A stretch of 64,000 nt of DNA from Burkholderia sp. HI2500 (GCF_002223055.1 NZ_NKFL01000005.1:248001-312000); one strand, 5' to 3'. Numbered from the stretch's first letter, positions 27,049-36,159 are shown. The notes: generated by a model not told the origin, from the sequence alone. Numbers and translations are program-made.

Positions 27049-27234
27049 ATGAACAACCATACTTTCGAACTGTCGTCCGTGATGATCGCGTTCGCGGTCA
27101 TCGGTGTCATCGTGATCGGCGGGCTGCTGGCCGCGATGCACATGAAGCACAAATATCATCCGAACCTGATTGGCGCGCTGATCGGCGCGTTGCTGTGCTT
27201 CCTGCTGATCGAGGCGTTACCGGCGCTCACCTGA
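27049..27234 (+). CDS. Small two-helix membrane protein, 61 residues
   Basis: A 61-residue protein with two hydrophobic segments: residues about 10-31 (MIAFAVIGVIVIGGLLAAMH) and about 40-58 (LIGALIGALLCFLLIEALPA). A short basic loop (MKHKYHPN) joins them, which suggests a helical hairpin in the inner membrane. A strong ribosome site (GGGGGAGG) precedes the ATG and a TATACT -10 lies upstream, so it is likely real. It has no recognised family. Its last 18 bases overlap the 3' end of the convergent epimerase gene (27217-27234). Confidence 0.7.
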   Translation: MNNHTFELSSVMIAFAVIGVIVIGGLLAAMHMKHKYHPNLIGALIGALLCFLLIEALPALT

Positions 27235-28278
27235 CGCGCTCCCCGGCGCGAGCGTTTGAAGGAAATCATCTACGGTCGGATAGCGCAACGTCACGCACAA
27301 TTCGGCCTTGAGCCGTGCGTTGGACAGGCGCCGCGACTCGCGCATGAACGACAGCAGTGTCGGTTCGAGCTGACGCTCGGCGTCCGCGCGGCTGACGCGC
27401 GGCGGCCTCGGCAGGCCGAGCACCTGCGCGACCCGGTCGAAATACTCCCCCATCCGCAGTTCGCTGTCGTCCGACGCGTGCACGGCGCGCGCCGGCTTGC
27501 CGCGTTCGGCCACACGGCGCAGGATCGCCGCGAGATCGTCCGCATGGATGTGGTTCGTGTAGACGTCGTCGGCCGGCTCGAGCGCCGGCGTGCCGCGCTC
27601 GAGCCGTGCGACCGGCAGGCGGTTCGCCGCGTAGATCCCGGGAATCCGCACGATGCGCGCGGACAGCACGCCGCGCACCGTCGCCGCACGCAGTTGCCGC
27701 TCCGCCGACACGCGCCGGAACGCGCGCGGATTCGCGGGACGCAGCGGCTGCGTTTCGTCGATGCGCGCGCCGCCGCAATCGCCGTAAACGCCCGTCGTAC
27801 TGGCATAGACGAGCCTCGGCGCACGAAGGGCGTCGGGTACAATACGCGCTGCCCGAACGGGCGCGCCGGCCTGCCGGGTAGCGGTGCGCAGGGTTCGGAG
27901 CCGGCCGACCGCCGAGGCCGGCGGCACCGGTGGCCGTCGCGCAGGCACGGTCGTTGCGGCGATCAGCGCACGGGTGCGCCGGTCGTCACGGCCATCGGAC
28001 TGCGGCGGTGCGAGATGCAGGATCGTGCGGGCCAGACCCGCGAGGCGGCCGAGTGTCGCCCGGCGATCGAGGTCGCCGACGATCGGCGTTGCACCCGCGG
28101 CGCGCAGTTCGTCGCGGCGGGCCGGATGGCTCGTCAGCGCGAAGATCCGCAGGTTGCGGCGCGTGTCGCGCCATTGCGCGACGCAGCGCATGCCGACGTC
28201 GCCGCAGCCGACGATCAGTGCGCGCGGCCGGCGCAGGATTCGAGTCGCGATCATGTTGGTTGCGAAATCAGTAGCCAC
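27217..28278 (-). CDS. NAD-dependent epimerase-like protein, YeeZ-type
   Basis: A 353-residue extended-SDR-like protein with the N-terminal motif ALIVGCGDVGMRCVAQW (Gly-rich NAD(P) loop, about residues 19-35), then ILHLAPPQSDGRDD. LVYASTTGVYGDCGG holds the YeeZ-style Thr-Gly-Val-Tyr signature, and VYTNHIHADDLAAI is also typical. A stretch at about residues 105-155 is Arg/Pro/Ala-rich (PARRPPVPPASAVG and following) and looks like an in-frame expansion, making it about 50 residues longer than typical YeeZ. A second ATG at residue 9 is an equally good start. It is divergent from the reductase at 28362. Substrate unknown. Confidence 0.78.
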   Translation of the reverse strand: MATDFATNMIATRILRRPRALIVGCGDVGMRCVAQWRDTRRNLRIFALTSHPARRDELRAAGATPIVGDLDRRATLGRLAGLARTILHLAPPQSDGRDDRRTRALIAATTVPARRPPVPPASAVGRLRTLRTATRQAGAPVRAARIVPDALRAPRLVYASTTGVYGDCGGARIDETQPLRPANPRAFRRVSAERQLRAATVRGVLSARIVRIPGIYAANRLPVARLERGTPALEPADDVYTNHIHADDLAAILRRVAERGKPARAVHASDDSELRMGEYFDRVAQVLGLPRPPRVSRADAERQLEPTLLSFMRESRRLSNARLKAELCVTLRYPTVDDFLQTLAPGSASGERR

Positions 28279-28361
28279 CGTTGCGCGACGCGCAACGGGT
28301 TTGCATTGTAGCTGCCGTGCCCGACATGCACGGTCCCCCCATTTTGTTCTAGTTTGGTTCT

Positions 28362-29393
28362 ATGGCATTCAACGTCACTCTCAAGCAAAGCGGCCGGCAA
28401 TTCCAGGTCGAGTCGGATGAAACCGTGCTGGCGGCCGCGCTGCGCCAGAACGTCCATCTGCCGTACGGCTGCAAGAACGGCGCGTGCGGCTCGTGCAAGG
28501 GCCAGATCGTGTCGGGCCAGATCGAACAGGGCCCGCACGCCGCGTCGGCGCTGTCCAACGACGAGCGCACGCGCGGCCTCGCGCTGCTGTGCTGCTCGAA
28601 GGCGCAGTGCGATCTCGAAATCGACGTGCGTGAAATCGCCGGCGTCGACGGCGTGCAGGTCAAGAAGCTGCCGTGCCGGATCGCCGCGCTCGAGCGCAAG
28701 GCCGACGACGTGATGGTCGTGAAGCTGCAACTGCCCGCCAACGAACGCCTGCAGTACCTCGCGGGCCAGTACGTCGAGTTCATCCTGAAGGACGGCTCGC
28801 GCCGCAGCTACTCGATGGCGAACGCGCCGCACGAGGAAGGCCCGGTCGAGCTGCACATCCGCCACATGCCGGGCGGCAAGTTCACCGACCACGTGTTCGG
28901 CGCGATGAAGGAGCGCGACATCCTGCGCTTCGAAGGCCCGCTCGGCACGTTCTTCCTGCGTGAAGACTCCGACAAGCCGATCGTGCTGCTCGCATCGGGC
29001 ACCGGCTTCGCGCCGATCAAGGCGATCATCGAGCACGTGAAGCACACGGGCATCACGCGCCCGATGACGCTCTACTGGGGCGCGCGCCGCAAGAAGGACA
29101 TCTACCTCGGCGAACTGGCCGAGCAGTGGGCACGCGAGATCCCGAATTTCAAGTACGTGCCGGTGCTCTCCGAGCCGGACGCCGGCGATCAGTGGACGGG
29201 CCGCACCGGCTTCGTCCACCGCGCGGTGATCGAGGATCTGCCCGACCTGTCGGGCCACCAGGTGTACGCGTGCGGCGCGCCGGTGATGGTCGAATCCGCG
29301 CAGCGCGACTTCACGCAGCACCACGCGCTGCCGGCCGACGAGTTCTACGCGGACTCGTTCACGAGCGCCGCCGATCTCGCGCATCCGGTCTGA
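28362..29393 (+). CDS. 2Fe-2S ferredoxin / FAD / NAD(P) reductase (CDP-6-deoxy-glucoseen reductase-like)
   Basis: A 343-residue modular flavoprotein. The N-terminal plant-type 2Fe-2S domain has Cys37, Cys42 and Cys45 (YGCKNGACGSCKG) and a fourth ligand at Cys77 or Cys78 (LLCCSKAQC). The FAD domain has RRSYSMAN (147-154), and the NAD domain has SGTGFAPIKAIIEH and YACGAPVMVESA. It is often annotated as CDP-6-deoxy-delta-3,4-glucoseen reductase (AscD), but there is no sugar cluster here; oxygenase reductase or general electron donor roles are equally plausible. No good Shine-Dalgarno sequence is seen before the ATG (TTTGGTTCT), which is unusual in this window. Confidence 0.88.
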   Translation: MAFNVTLKQSGRQFQVESDETVLAAALRQNVHLPYGCKNGACGSCKGQIVSGQIEQGPHAASALSNDERTRGLALLCCSKAQCDLEIDVREIAGVDGVQVKKLPCRIAALERKADDVMVVKLQLPANERLQYLAGQYVEFILKDGSRRSYSMANAPHEEGPVELHIRHMPGGKFTDHVFGAMKERDILRFEGPLGTFFLREDSDKPIVLLASGTGFAPIKAIIEHVKHTGITRPMTLYWGARRKKDIYLGELAEQWAREIPNFKYVPVLSEPDAGDQWTGRTGFVHRAVIEDLPDLSGHQVYACGAPVMVESAQRDFTQHHALPADEFYADSFTSAADLAHPV

Positions 29394-29454
29394 GGCCCGC
29401 GCACCCGCGTACGGCACTACGCGCTGCGATGTCACATCCGTGGCATCGCGGCGG

Positions 29455-29484
29455 TTTACAGTGACGCGCGGGATGCCTTATGCT
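29455..29484 (+). promoter_or_regulatory. Sigma70 promoter of the aminotransferase leader
   Basis: TTTACA (29455-29460), 18-base spacer, TATGCT (29479-29484). The predicted transcription start (about 29490-29492) falls at or just before the ATG of the Arg-rich leader ORF (29492). It lies inside a GC-rich gap, so the match stands out. Confidence 0.65.
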
Positions 29485-29491
29485 TGCGCAC

Positions 29492-29575
29492 ATGAACTGC
29501 TTCCTGTCCGCCCTTCGACGTCGCCGCTCGCCGCTCCGCCCGGATGCCGCAGGCTCGTCACGGACTCGCGCGTAA
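29492..29575 (+). CDS. Arg-rich leader peptide ORF upstream of the aminotransferase
   Basis: A 27-codon ORF, ATG at 29492 and TAA at 29573-29575, with seven Arg codons including four in a row at codons 9-12 (29516-29527). The predicted transcription start is at or next to its ATG, so it would be translated from a nearly leaderless message. Its stop codon lies 43 bases before an intrinsic terminator hairpin that in turn precedes an acetylornithine-type aminotransferase gene. That layout is the one expected for amino-acid-sensing attenuation. High-GC DNA often encodes Arg by chance, so translation needs proof. Confidence 0.5.
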   Translation: MNCFLSALRRRRSPLRPDAAGSSRTRA

Positions 29576-29618
29576 CCCCCACAGCTTCACCGGTTACGCA
29601 CAAGCTGTTCGCCCCACC

Positions 29619-29644
29619 AGCCACGGCCTTCCGTGGCTTTTTTA
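29619..29644 (+). terminator. Intrinsic terminator/attenuator before the aminotransferase gene
   Basis: A perfect 8-bp stem AGCCACGG / CCGTGGCT with a CCTT loop followed by TTTTTT. It sits between the sigma70 promoter at 29455 and the start codon at 29685, and no promoter is evident in the 40 bases that remain. The simplest reading is an attenuator. Alternatively it terminates the reductase gene 226 bases upstream. Confidence 0.75.
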
Positions 29645-29684
29645 TTGCCTGTTTCCCTTTCAACGTCCGCTGGAGTCTGCTGCC

Positions 29685-30869
29685 ATGCCCCTGAACGATT
29701 ATCCGATCGACTCGCTGATGTACATCACGAACCGCCCCGACATCGTGTTTACGCACGGCAAGGGTTCGTGGCTCTACGATCACACGGGCAAGCGCTATCT
29801 GGACTTCATCCAGGGCTGGGCCGTCAACAGCCTCGGCCATTGCAACGAAGGCATCGTCGACGCGCTGAAGACGCAGGCGGAAAAGCTGCTGAACCCGTCG
29901 CCCGCGTTCTACAACGAACCGATGGCAAAGCTCGCGGGCCTGCTCACGCAGCACAGCGTGTTCGACAAGGTGTTCTTCACGAACAGCGGCGCGGAAGCGA
30001 ACGAAGGCGCGATCAAGCTCGCGCGCAAGTGGGGCCGCAAGTTCAAGAACGGCGCGTACGAGATCATCACGTTCGACCACAGCTTCCACGGCCGCACGCT
30101 CGCGACGATGTCGGCCAGCGGCAAGCCGGGCTGGGACACGATCTACGCCCCGCAGGTGCCGGGCTTCCCGAAGGCCGAGCTGAACGACATCAACTCGGTC
30201 GAGAAGCTGATCACCGACAAGACCGTCGCGGTGATGCTCGAGCCGATCCAGGGTGAAGGCGGCGTGATTCCGGCCACGCGTGAATTCATGCAGGCGCTGC
30301 GCGCGCTGACGAAGCAGCACGACCTGCTGCTGATCGTCGACGAAGTGCAAAGCGGCTGCGGCCGCGCGGGCACGCTGTTCGCGTACGAGTTGTCCGGCAT
30401 CGAGCCGGACGTCATGACGCTCGCGAAAGGCATCGGCGGCGGCGCCCCGCTCGGCGCGCTGCTGTCGAAGGCCGAGTTCGCGGTGTTCGAGGCCGGCGAC
30501 CAGGGCGGCACGTACAACGGCAACCCGCTGATGACGGCGGTCGGCTATTCGGTGATCTCGCAGCTCGTCGCACCGGGCTTCCTCGAAGGCGTGCGTGCGC
30601 GCAGCGAATACCTGAAGCGCAAGCTGCTCGAGCTGTCGGAAGAGCGCGGCTTCGAAGGCGAACGCGGCGAAGGCCTGCTGCGCGCGCTGCTGCTCGGCAA
30701 GGACATCGGCCCGCAGATCGTCGAGAAGGCGCGCGACATGCAGCCCGACGGCCTGCTGCTGAACGCCGCGCGGCCGAACCTGCTGCGCTTCATGCCCGCA
30801 CTGAACGTGACGACCGAGGAAATCGACCAGATGATGGCGATGCTGCGGTCGGTGCTCGACACGCTCTAA
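29685..30869 (+). CDS. argD: Acetylornithine transaminase (class III aminotransferase)
   Basis: A 394-residue PLP enzyme that transaminates N-acetylglutamate semialdehyde to N-acetylornithine in arginine synthesis; many members also act on succinylornithine or N-succinyl-L,L-DAP. It has the SGAEANEGAIKLAR motif (101-114), the FHGRTLATMSASG segment, Asp219 (IVDEVQSGCGR) for the pyridine nitrogen, and the Schiff-base Lys248 in TLAKGIGGGAPLGA. The ATG at 29685 has a GGAG site and gives the family start. It is preceded by a leader ORF and terminator that suggest attenuation, and followed 13 bases later by a GNAT gene. Confidence 0.9.
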   Translation: MPLNDYPIDSLMYITNRPDIVFTHGKGSWLYDHTGKRYLDFIQGWAVNSLGHCNEGIVDALKTQAEKLLNPSPAFYNEPMAKLAGLLTQHSVFDKVFFTNSGAEANEGAIKLARKWGRKFKNGAYEIITFDHSFHGRTLATMSASGKPGWDTIYAPQVPGFPKAELNDINSVEKLITDKTVAVMLEPIQGEGGVIPATREFMQALRALTKQHDLLLIVDEVQSGCGRAGTLFAYELSGIEPDVMTLAKGIGGGAPLGALLSKAEFAVFEAGDQGGTYNGNPLMTAVGYSVISQLVAPGFLEGVRARSEYLKRKLLELSEERGFEGERGEGLLRALLLGKDIGPQIVEKARDMQPDGLLLNAARPNLLRFMPALNVTTEEIDQMMAMLRSVLDTL

Positions 30870-30882
30870 GGAGAGCCCGCCG

Positions 30883-31338
30883 ATGGATGCCGCCGCCGAT
30901 GCCGTTGTGATCCGCCCGTTCGAACGCGCCGACACCGATGCCGTGCTCGCGGTATGGCGCGACGCGTTCCCGCAGTACGAAGACGCGGATGCGCCGCCGC
31001 ACCGCGATCCGCTGCGATCGATCGAGCTGAAGCTCGCGACGCAGCCGGAACTGTTCTTCGTCGCGACCAGCCGCGCGCGCGTGGTCGGCACGCTGATGGC
31101 GGGTTTCGACGGGCATCGCGGCTGGCTCTACTCGTTCGGCGTATCGAACGACGCACGCCGGCTCGGCATCGGCCGCGCGCTGATCGCGCATGCGGAACGC
31201 GCGCTCGCCGCGCGCGGCTGCCTGAAGATCAACCTGCAGGTGCTGCCCGGCAACGACGATGCGTGCCGCTTCTACGCGGCGCTCGGCTATCGCGTCGAGG
31301 AACGCATCTCGTTCGGCAAGACGCTGCCGGCCGCGTGA
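30883..31338 (+). CDS. GNAT-family N-acetyltransferase
   Basis: A 151-residue GCN5-related acetyltransferase resembling YpeA-type enzymes. The acetyl-CoA motif is NDARRLGIGRALIAHAERAL (about residues 87-106), followed by LKINLQVLPGNDDACRFYAALGYRVEERISFGK, the usual C-terminal beta4-alpha4 pattern. It starts 13 bases after the aminotransferase stop with an AAGGAGA ribosome site, so it is very likely in the same operon and subject to the same attenuator. The substrate could be an amino acid or a protein N-terminus. Confidence 0.85.
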   Translation: MDAAADAVVIRPFERADTDAVLAVWRDAFPQYEDADAPPHRDPLRSIELKLATQPELFFVATSRARVVGTLMAGFDGHRGWLYSFGVSNDARRLGIGRALIAHAERALAARGCLKINLQVLPGNDDACRFYAALGYRVEERISFGKTLPAA

Positions 31339-31362
31339 CGCAAAGGCCGGCAGCCCGCCACT

Positions 31363-32034
31363 TCAGCGCGTGATCGGCCCCGCGCCCGGCAGCGGATTGC
31401 CGAGCGCGTCGGTCGGCACGGCCTGCTGCTCGAACGCGGCGAAATACGCGGCCCACTGCGTATCGCTCACGCGCACGATCAGCGCGCCGTCCTGCCAGAT
31501 GTCGTTGTGATCGTTGTGGTCGTCGCCCGCGCGGTGCAGGTAGTTCGAGCCGGTCGAACCCTGGTTCATGTGCGTGTCGTGGATGCCGTTGCCTTCCGCA
31601 TACGAGCGGCCGAACACGACGACGTCGAGCCCCTGCGACTGCGCGGCGTTCACGAGCCGCAGCAGCGACGGGATCGGCTCCTGATTCTCCGTGCCGTCCA
31701 TCACGGCGCTCGGGCGCCATGCACCCGTTTCGTTCAGGATGTCGCTGCGCAGGTAGTCGAGCGCGGGCAATGCCGCCTGCCCCGTCAGGTCCGTGTAGCC
31801 CTCGGCCGCGGCCGCGAGCGTCTGCGTGATCGGGTGGTGGAAATCGTAGACGAGCTTGTAGTTCAGCAGGTCGTCCGCGTCGTTGGTGCCGACGTTGATC
31901 GCGACGTCCCAGTCGCCGCCGGGCAACGCCAGCGTCAGGTGGATGTGATACTGGATCTCGCTGCCATGCGGCGAGCCCTTCAGCTTCGCCACCGATGTCA
32001 CCTTCGCCTTCACGAAACCGTAGTCCAGACTCAT
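31363..32034 (-). CDS. DUF2278 family protein
   Basis: A 223-residue protein matching, from memory, the DUF2278 family (YukJ-like), found sporadically in bacteria. Conserved-looking parts are the N-terminal MSLDYGFVKAKV, the HIHLTLALPGGDWDVAINVGTNDADDLLNYKL segment and a C-terminal stretch rich in His and Asp (GIHDTHMNQGS, then HRAGDDHNDHNDIWQDGALIV) that could bind metal. There is no signal peptide. It is convergent with the GNAT gene and separated from the liv operon by a strong terminator. Function unknown. Confidence 0.78.
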   Translation of the reverse strand: MSLDYGFVKAKVTSVAKLKGSPHGSEIQYHIHLTLALPGGDWDVAINVGTNDADDLLNYKLVYDFHHPITQTLAAAAEGYTDLTGQAALPALDYLRSDILNETGAWRPSAVMDGTENQEPIPSLLRLVNAAQSQGLDVVVFGRSYAEGNGIHDTHMNQGSTGSNYLHRAGDDHNDHNDIWQDGALIVRVSDTQWAAYFAAFEQQAVPTDALGNPLPGAGPITR

Positions 32035-32201
32035 GCGTGCTCTCCGTGTCCCGACGGGCCGCCGATGCTACGCGGCCCGTGTGACGGTTGGCAGGCGCCC
32101 GGCAACGAGCGGCTGCCCCATCGTTCCCGCGCCGCGTGCGCGGCGCGACAGTCGAATGGAGTCGCGCACGCATGCACAAGTTCGGCCGGAATCGCATCAC
32201 A

Positions 32202-32240
32202 CGAAAAAAAAGGCTGTCACGGCATCCCGTGACAGCCTTT
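32202..32240 (-). terminator. Terminator of the livHMGF operon
   Basis: A perfect 14-bp stem (AAAGGCTGTCACGG and its complement) with a 4-base loop. On the minus strand it is followed by a seven-T run, 67 bases past the livF stop. The plus strand has no T-run. Confidence 0.92.
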
Positions 32241-32307
32241 CGAAAGCCCGTATGCGACGCGGCCGGCATCTGCCGCCGCGCGCCACCGGGCCCGCTCATT
32301 CACTCAC

Positions 32308-33024
32308 TCATTCACCCAGGTACGCGGCACGCACCTTCGGATCGTCGAGCATCTGCTTCGCATCGCCTTCCATCGTGACCGTGCCCGAGTCCATCACGTA
32401 GCCACGGTCGGCCGCCTGCAGCGCGAGGCGCGCGTTCTGCTCGACGAGCAGCACCGTGATGCCCTCCTTCGAGATTTCACGCACCACTTCGAAGATCTTC
32501 TCGACCATGATCGGCGACAGGCCCATCGACGGCTCGTCGAGCAGCAGCAGCTTCGGCTTCGAGAGGATCGCGCGCGACATCGCCAGCATCTGCTGCTCGC
32601 CGCCCGAAAGCGTGCCCGCGAGCTGCGTCGCACGCTCCTTCAGGCGCGGGAAGAAGCCGAACATGCGGTCGACGTCCTTCTTGATCTGCTCGCCGTCGTT
32701 GCGCAGGTACGCGCCCATCTGCATGTTCTCGACGATCGACATCCGCGCGAAGATCCCGCGGCCTTCCGGCACCATCGCGAGGCCGCGCTTGAGCAGCTCG
32801 TGCGTCGGGATGCCCTTGATCGACTTGCCCTCGTACTCGATGTCGCCGGCCGAATACGCCTTCAGACCCGTGATCGCCTTCATCGTCGTGGTCTTGCCCG
32901 CGCCGTTCGCGCCGATCAGCGTCACGAGCTCGCCCTGACGGACTTCCATGTCAACGCCCTTGACGGCCTGGATGCCGCCGTAGTTGACCTGCAAGCCCTT
33001 GATTTTCAACATTGCCGCTGCCAT
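32308..33024 (-). CDS. livF: Branched-chain amino acid ABC transporter ATPase LivF
   Basis: A 238-residue ABC ATPase. Walker A is GANGAGKTT (38-46), the signature is LSGGEQQML, Walker B is LLLLDEPSMGLSP, and a switch His is replaced by Glu/Gln context (LLVEQNARLAL), as is typical of LivF. The start ATG overlaps the livG stop by one base (TGATG), so the two are coupled. It is last in livH-livM-livG-livF. By family, substrates are Leu, Ile, Val or related amino acids. Confidence 0.94.
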   Translation of the reverse strand: MAAAMLKIKGLQVNYGGIQAVKGVDMEVRQGELVTLIGANGAGKTTTMKAITGLKAYSAGDIEYEGKSIKGIPTHELLKRGLAMVPEGRGIFARMSIVENMQMGAYLRNDGEQIKKDVDRMFGFFPRLKERATQLAGTLSGGEQQMLAMSRAILSKPKLLLLDEPSMGLSPIMVEKIFEVVREISKEGITVLLVEQNARLALQAADRGYVMDSGTVTMEGDAKQMLDDPKVRAAYLGE

Positions 33025-33800
33025 CAGTGCACCCCTGCGCCGAGATATGCCTCAATCACCTTCGGATTCTTCTGCACGTCCTGCGGCAGACCCTCGGCGA
33101 TCACCTTGCCGTAATCGAGCACCGTCATCCGGTTGCACAGCCCCATCACGAGCTTCACGTCGTGCTCGATCAGGAGAATCGTGCGGCCGTCCGAGCGGAT
33201 CTTGTCGAGCAGGCGCGTGAGTTCGACCTTCTCGGTCGCGTTCATCCCGGCCGCCGGCTCGTCGAGCGCGAGCAGCTTCGGGTCGGTGGCCAGCGCGCGC
33301 GCGATCTCGAGGCGGCGCTGGTGGCCGTACGACAGGTTGCGAGACGTGTAGTCCGCGTACTGCAGCACGCCGACGTATTCGAGCAGCTCGATCGCGCGCT
33401 CCTTGATCTCGCGCTCTTCCTGGCGTTCGGCCGGCGTCTGGAACACCGCGCCGAGCAGCCCGTGCTTGGTGCGCACGTGGCGGCCCACCATCACGTTCTC
33501 GAGCGCCGTCATCCCGCCGAACAGGCGGATGTTCTGGAACGTGCGCGCGATGCCCGTCTTCGCGACCTGATGCACCGCGGTCGGCTTGTATTCCGTGCCG
33601 TCGAGCTTGAACTCGCCGGAGTCCGGCGTGTAGAGGCCCGTGATCACGTTGAAGAACGTCGTCTTGCCGGCGCCGTTCGGGCCGATCAGGCCGTAGATCT
33701 CGCCTTCCCTGATCTGCAGACCGACATCGGACAGCGCCTGCAGGCCGCCGAAGCGCTTGTTCACGCCCTGCACGGACAGTCGGATTTGTTTGTCGCTCAT
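33024..33800 (-). CDS. livG: Branched-chain amino acid ABC transporter ATPase LivG
   Basis: A 258-residue ABC ATPase. Walker A is GPNGAGKTTFFN, the LivG insert region has FQNIRLFGGMTALENVMVGRH, the signature is LSYGHQRRLEIARAL, and Walker B is LLALDEPAAGMN. The switch His is in LLIEHDVKLVMGLC. It lies between livM (23-base gap) and livF (1-base overlap), forming the ATPase heterodimer of the transporter. Confidence 0.94.
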   Translation of the reverse strand: MSDKQIRLSVQGVNKRFGGLQALSDVGLQIREGEIYGLIGPNGAGKTTFFNVITGLYTPDSGEFKLDGTEYKPTAVHQVAKTGIARTFQNIRLFGGMTALENVMVGRHVRTKHGLLGAVFQTPAERQEEREIKERAIELLEYVGVLQYADYTSRNLSYGHQRRLEIARALATDPKLLALDEPAAGMNATEKVELTRLLDKIRSDGRTILLIEHDVKLVMGLCNRMTVLDYGKVIAEGLPQDVQKNPKVIEAYLGAGVH

Positions 33801-33823
33801 GTGTGTATCCCCTTGTCCGTCGA

Positions 33824-34993
<1,170 letters not shown>

Positions 34994-35011
34994 GTTGTTT
35001 GCTCCCTTCCG

Positions 35012-35962
35012 TTACGCGCGATCCGCGACACGTTCGCCCAGCAGGCCGGACGGACGGAACACCAGCACGATGATCAGCACGATGAAGGCGAACACGTCCT
35101 GGTAGTTACTGCCGAATACGCCGCCCGTGAGGTTGCCGATGTAGCCGGCCCCGAGCTGCTCGATCAGTCCGAGCAGCACGCCGCCGACCATCGCGCCGCC
35201 GAGGTTGCCGATCCCGCCCAGCACCGCGGCCGTGAATGCCTTCATGCCGGGGATGAAGCCCATGTAGAAGTGCACGTTGCCGTATTCGGATGCGATCATT
35301 ACGCCGGCCAGCGCGGCGAGCGCGGAGCCGATCATGAACGTCGCCGAGATCACGAAGTTCGGGTTCACGCCCATCAGGCTCGCGGTGTTCGGGCTTTCGG
35401 CGATCGCGCGCATCGCGCGGCCGAGCTTGGTCTTGTGCACGAGCAGCAGCAGGCCGCCCATCACGATGAACGCCACCGCGATGATCACGATTTCAGTCAC
35501 CGAGATCACGGCGCCGGGCGTCGTGTCGGTGGCCTTGATCACGTTGATCGGATCGGTCGGCAGCAATTGCGGGAACGGCAGCGGGTTGCGCGACCAGATG
35601 ATCATCGCGGCGGTCTGCAGCAGGATCGACACGCCGATCGCGGTGATCAGCGGGGCGAGGCGCGGAGCGCGACGCAGCGGCCGGTAGGCGACCCGTTCGA
35701 TCGTGAAGCCGACGAATGCACAGACGACTGCGGCGATGCCCAGGCCGATCGTCAGCGTCGCGACGTTGCCGAGTCCGGGGAAATGGTTCTGCAGCACGGT
35801 GATGGCCGACAGGGCGACCATCGCGCCGATCATCAGCACGTCGCCATGCGCGAAGTTGATGATGCCGAGAATGCCGTACACCATCGTGTAACCCAACGCG
35901 ATGATGGCGTAGACACTGCCGAGCACCAGCCCGTTGAGAACCTGCTGGACGAAAATATCCAT
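35012..35962 (-). CDS. livH: Branched-chain amino acid ABC transporter permease LivH
   Basis: A 316-residue permease starting MDIFVQQVLNGLVLGSVYAI, followed by IALGYTMVYGILGIINFAHGDVLMIGA, the LivH hallmark. The coupling loop is LGRAMRAIAESPNTASLMGVNPNFVISATFMIGSALA. It is the first gene of the intact livHMGF unit; the strand-matched gene upstream is the livK remnant, with a terminator hairpin in between. The ribosome site AAGGAGC lies just before the ATG. No clear promoter is found in the 210-bp gap. Confidence 0.94.
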   Translation of the reverse strand: MDIFVQQVLNGLVLGSVYAIIALGYTMVYGILGIINFAHGDVLMIGAMVALSAITVLQNHFPGLGNVATLTIGLGIAAVVCAFVGFTIERVAYRPLRRAPRLAPLITAIGVSILLQTAAMIIWSRNPLPFPQLLPTDPINVIKATDTTPGAVISVTEIVIIAVAFIVMGGLLLLVHKTKLGRAMRAIAESPNTASLMGVNPNFVISATFMIGSALAALAGVMIASEYGNVHFYMGFIPGMKAFTAAVLGGIGNLGGAMVGGVLLGLIEQLGAGYIGNLTGGVFGSNYQDVFAFIVLIIVLVFRPSGLLGERVADRA

Positions 35963-36130
35963 TTAAAGCTCCTTGGCCCGTGCTGCCGGAGGACGTTGCG
36001 CCCCGCGGGTAAGCGAGGAATCGCGCCTTCTCGGCGACACTGCGGGTACTAGTCGATACCGGTAAGGGTGGATCGTCCCGGCGCGCGCCGCCCGGCCTGT
36101 ACGGCCGGACCTGCCGCCGGAGCGGATACA

Positions 36131-36159
36131 AAAACGGCACCGCACTGTTCCGGTGCCGT
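36131..36159 (-). terminator. Terminator hairpin after the livK remnant
   Basis: A 9-bp stem (ACGGCACCG / CGGTGCCGT) with an 8-base loop, followed on the minus strand by TTTT, 15 bases past the remnant's stop codon. It may be a partial terminator that, in an intact operon, sets the binding-protein-to-permease ratio. Confidence 0.7.
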
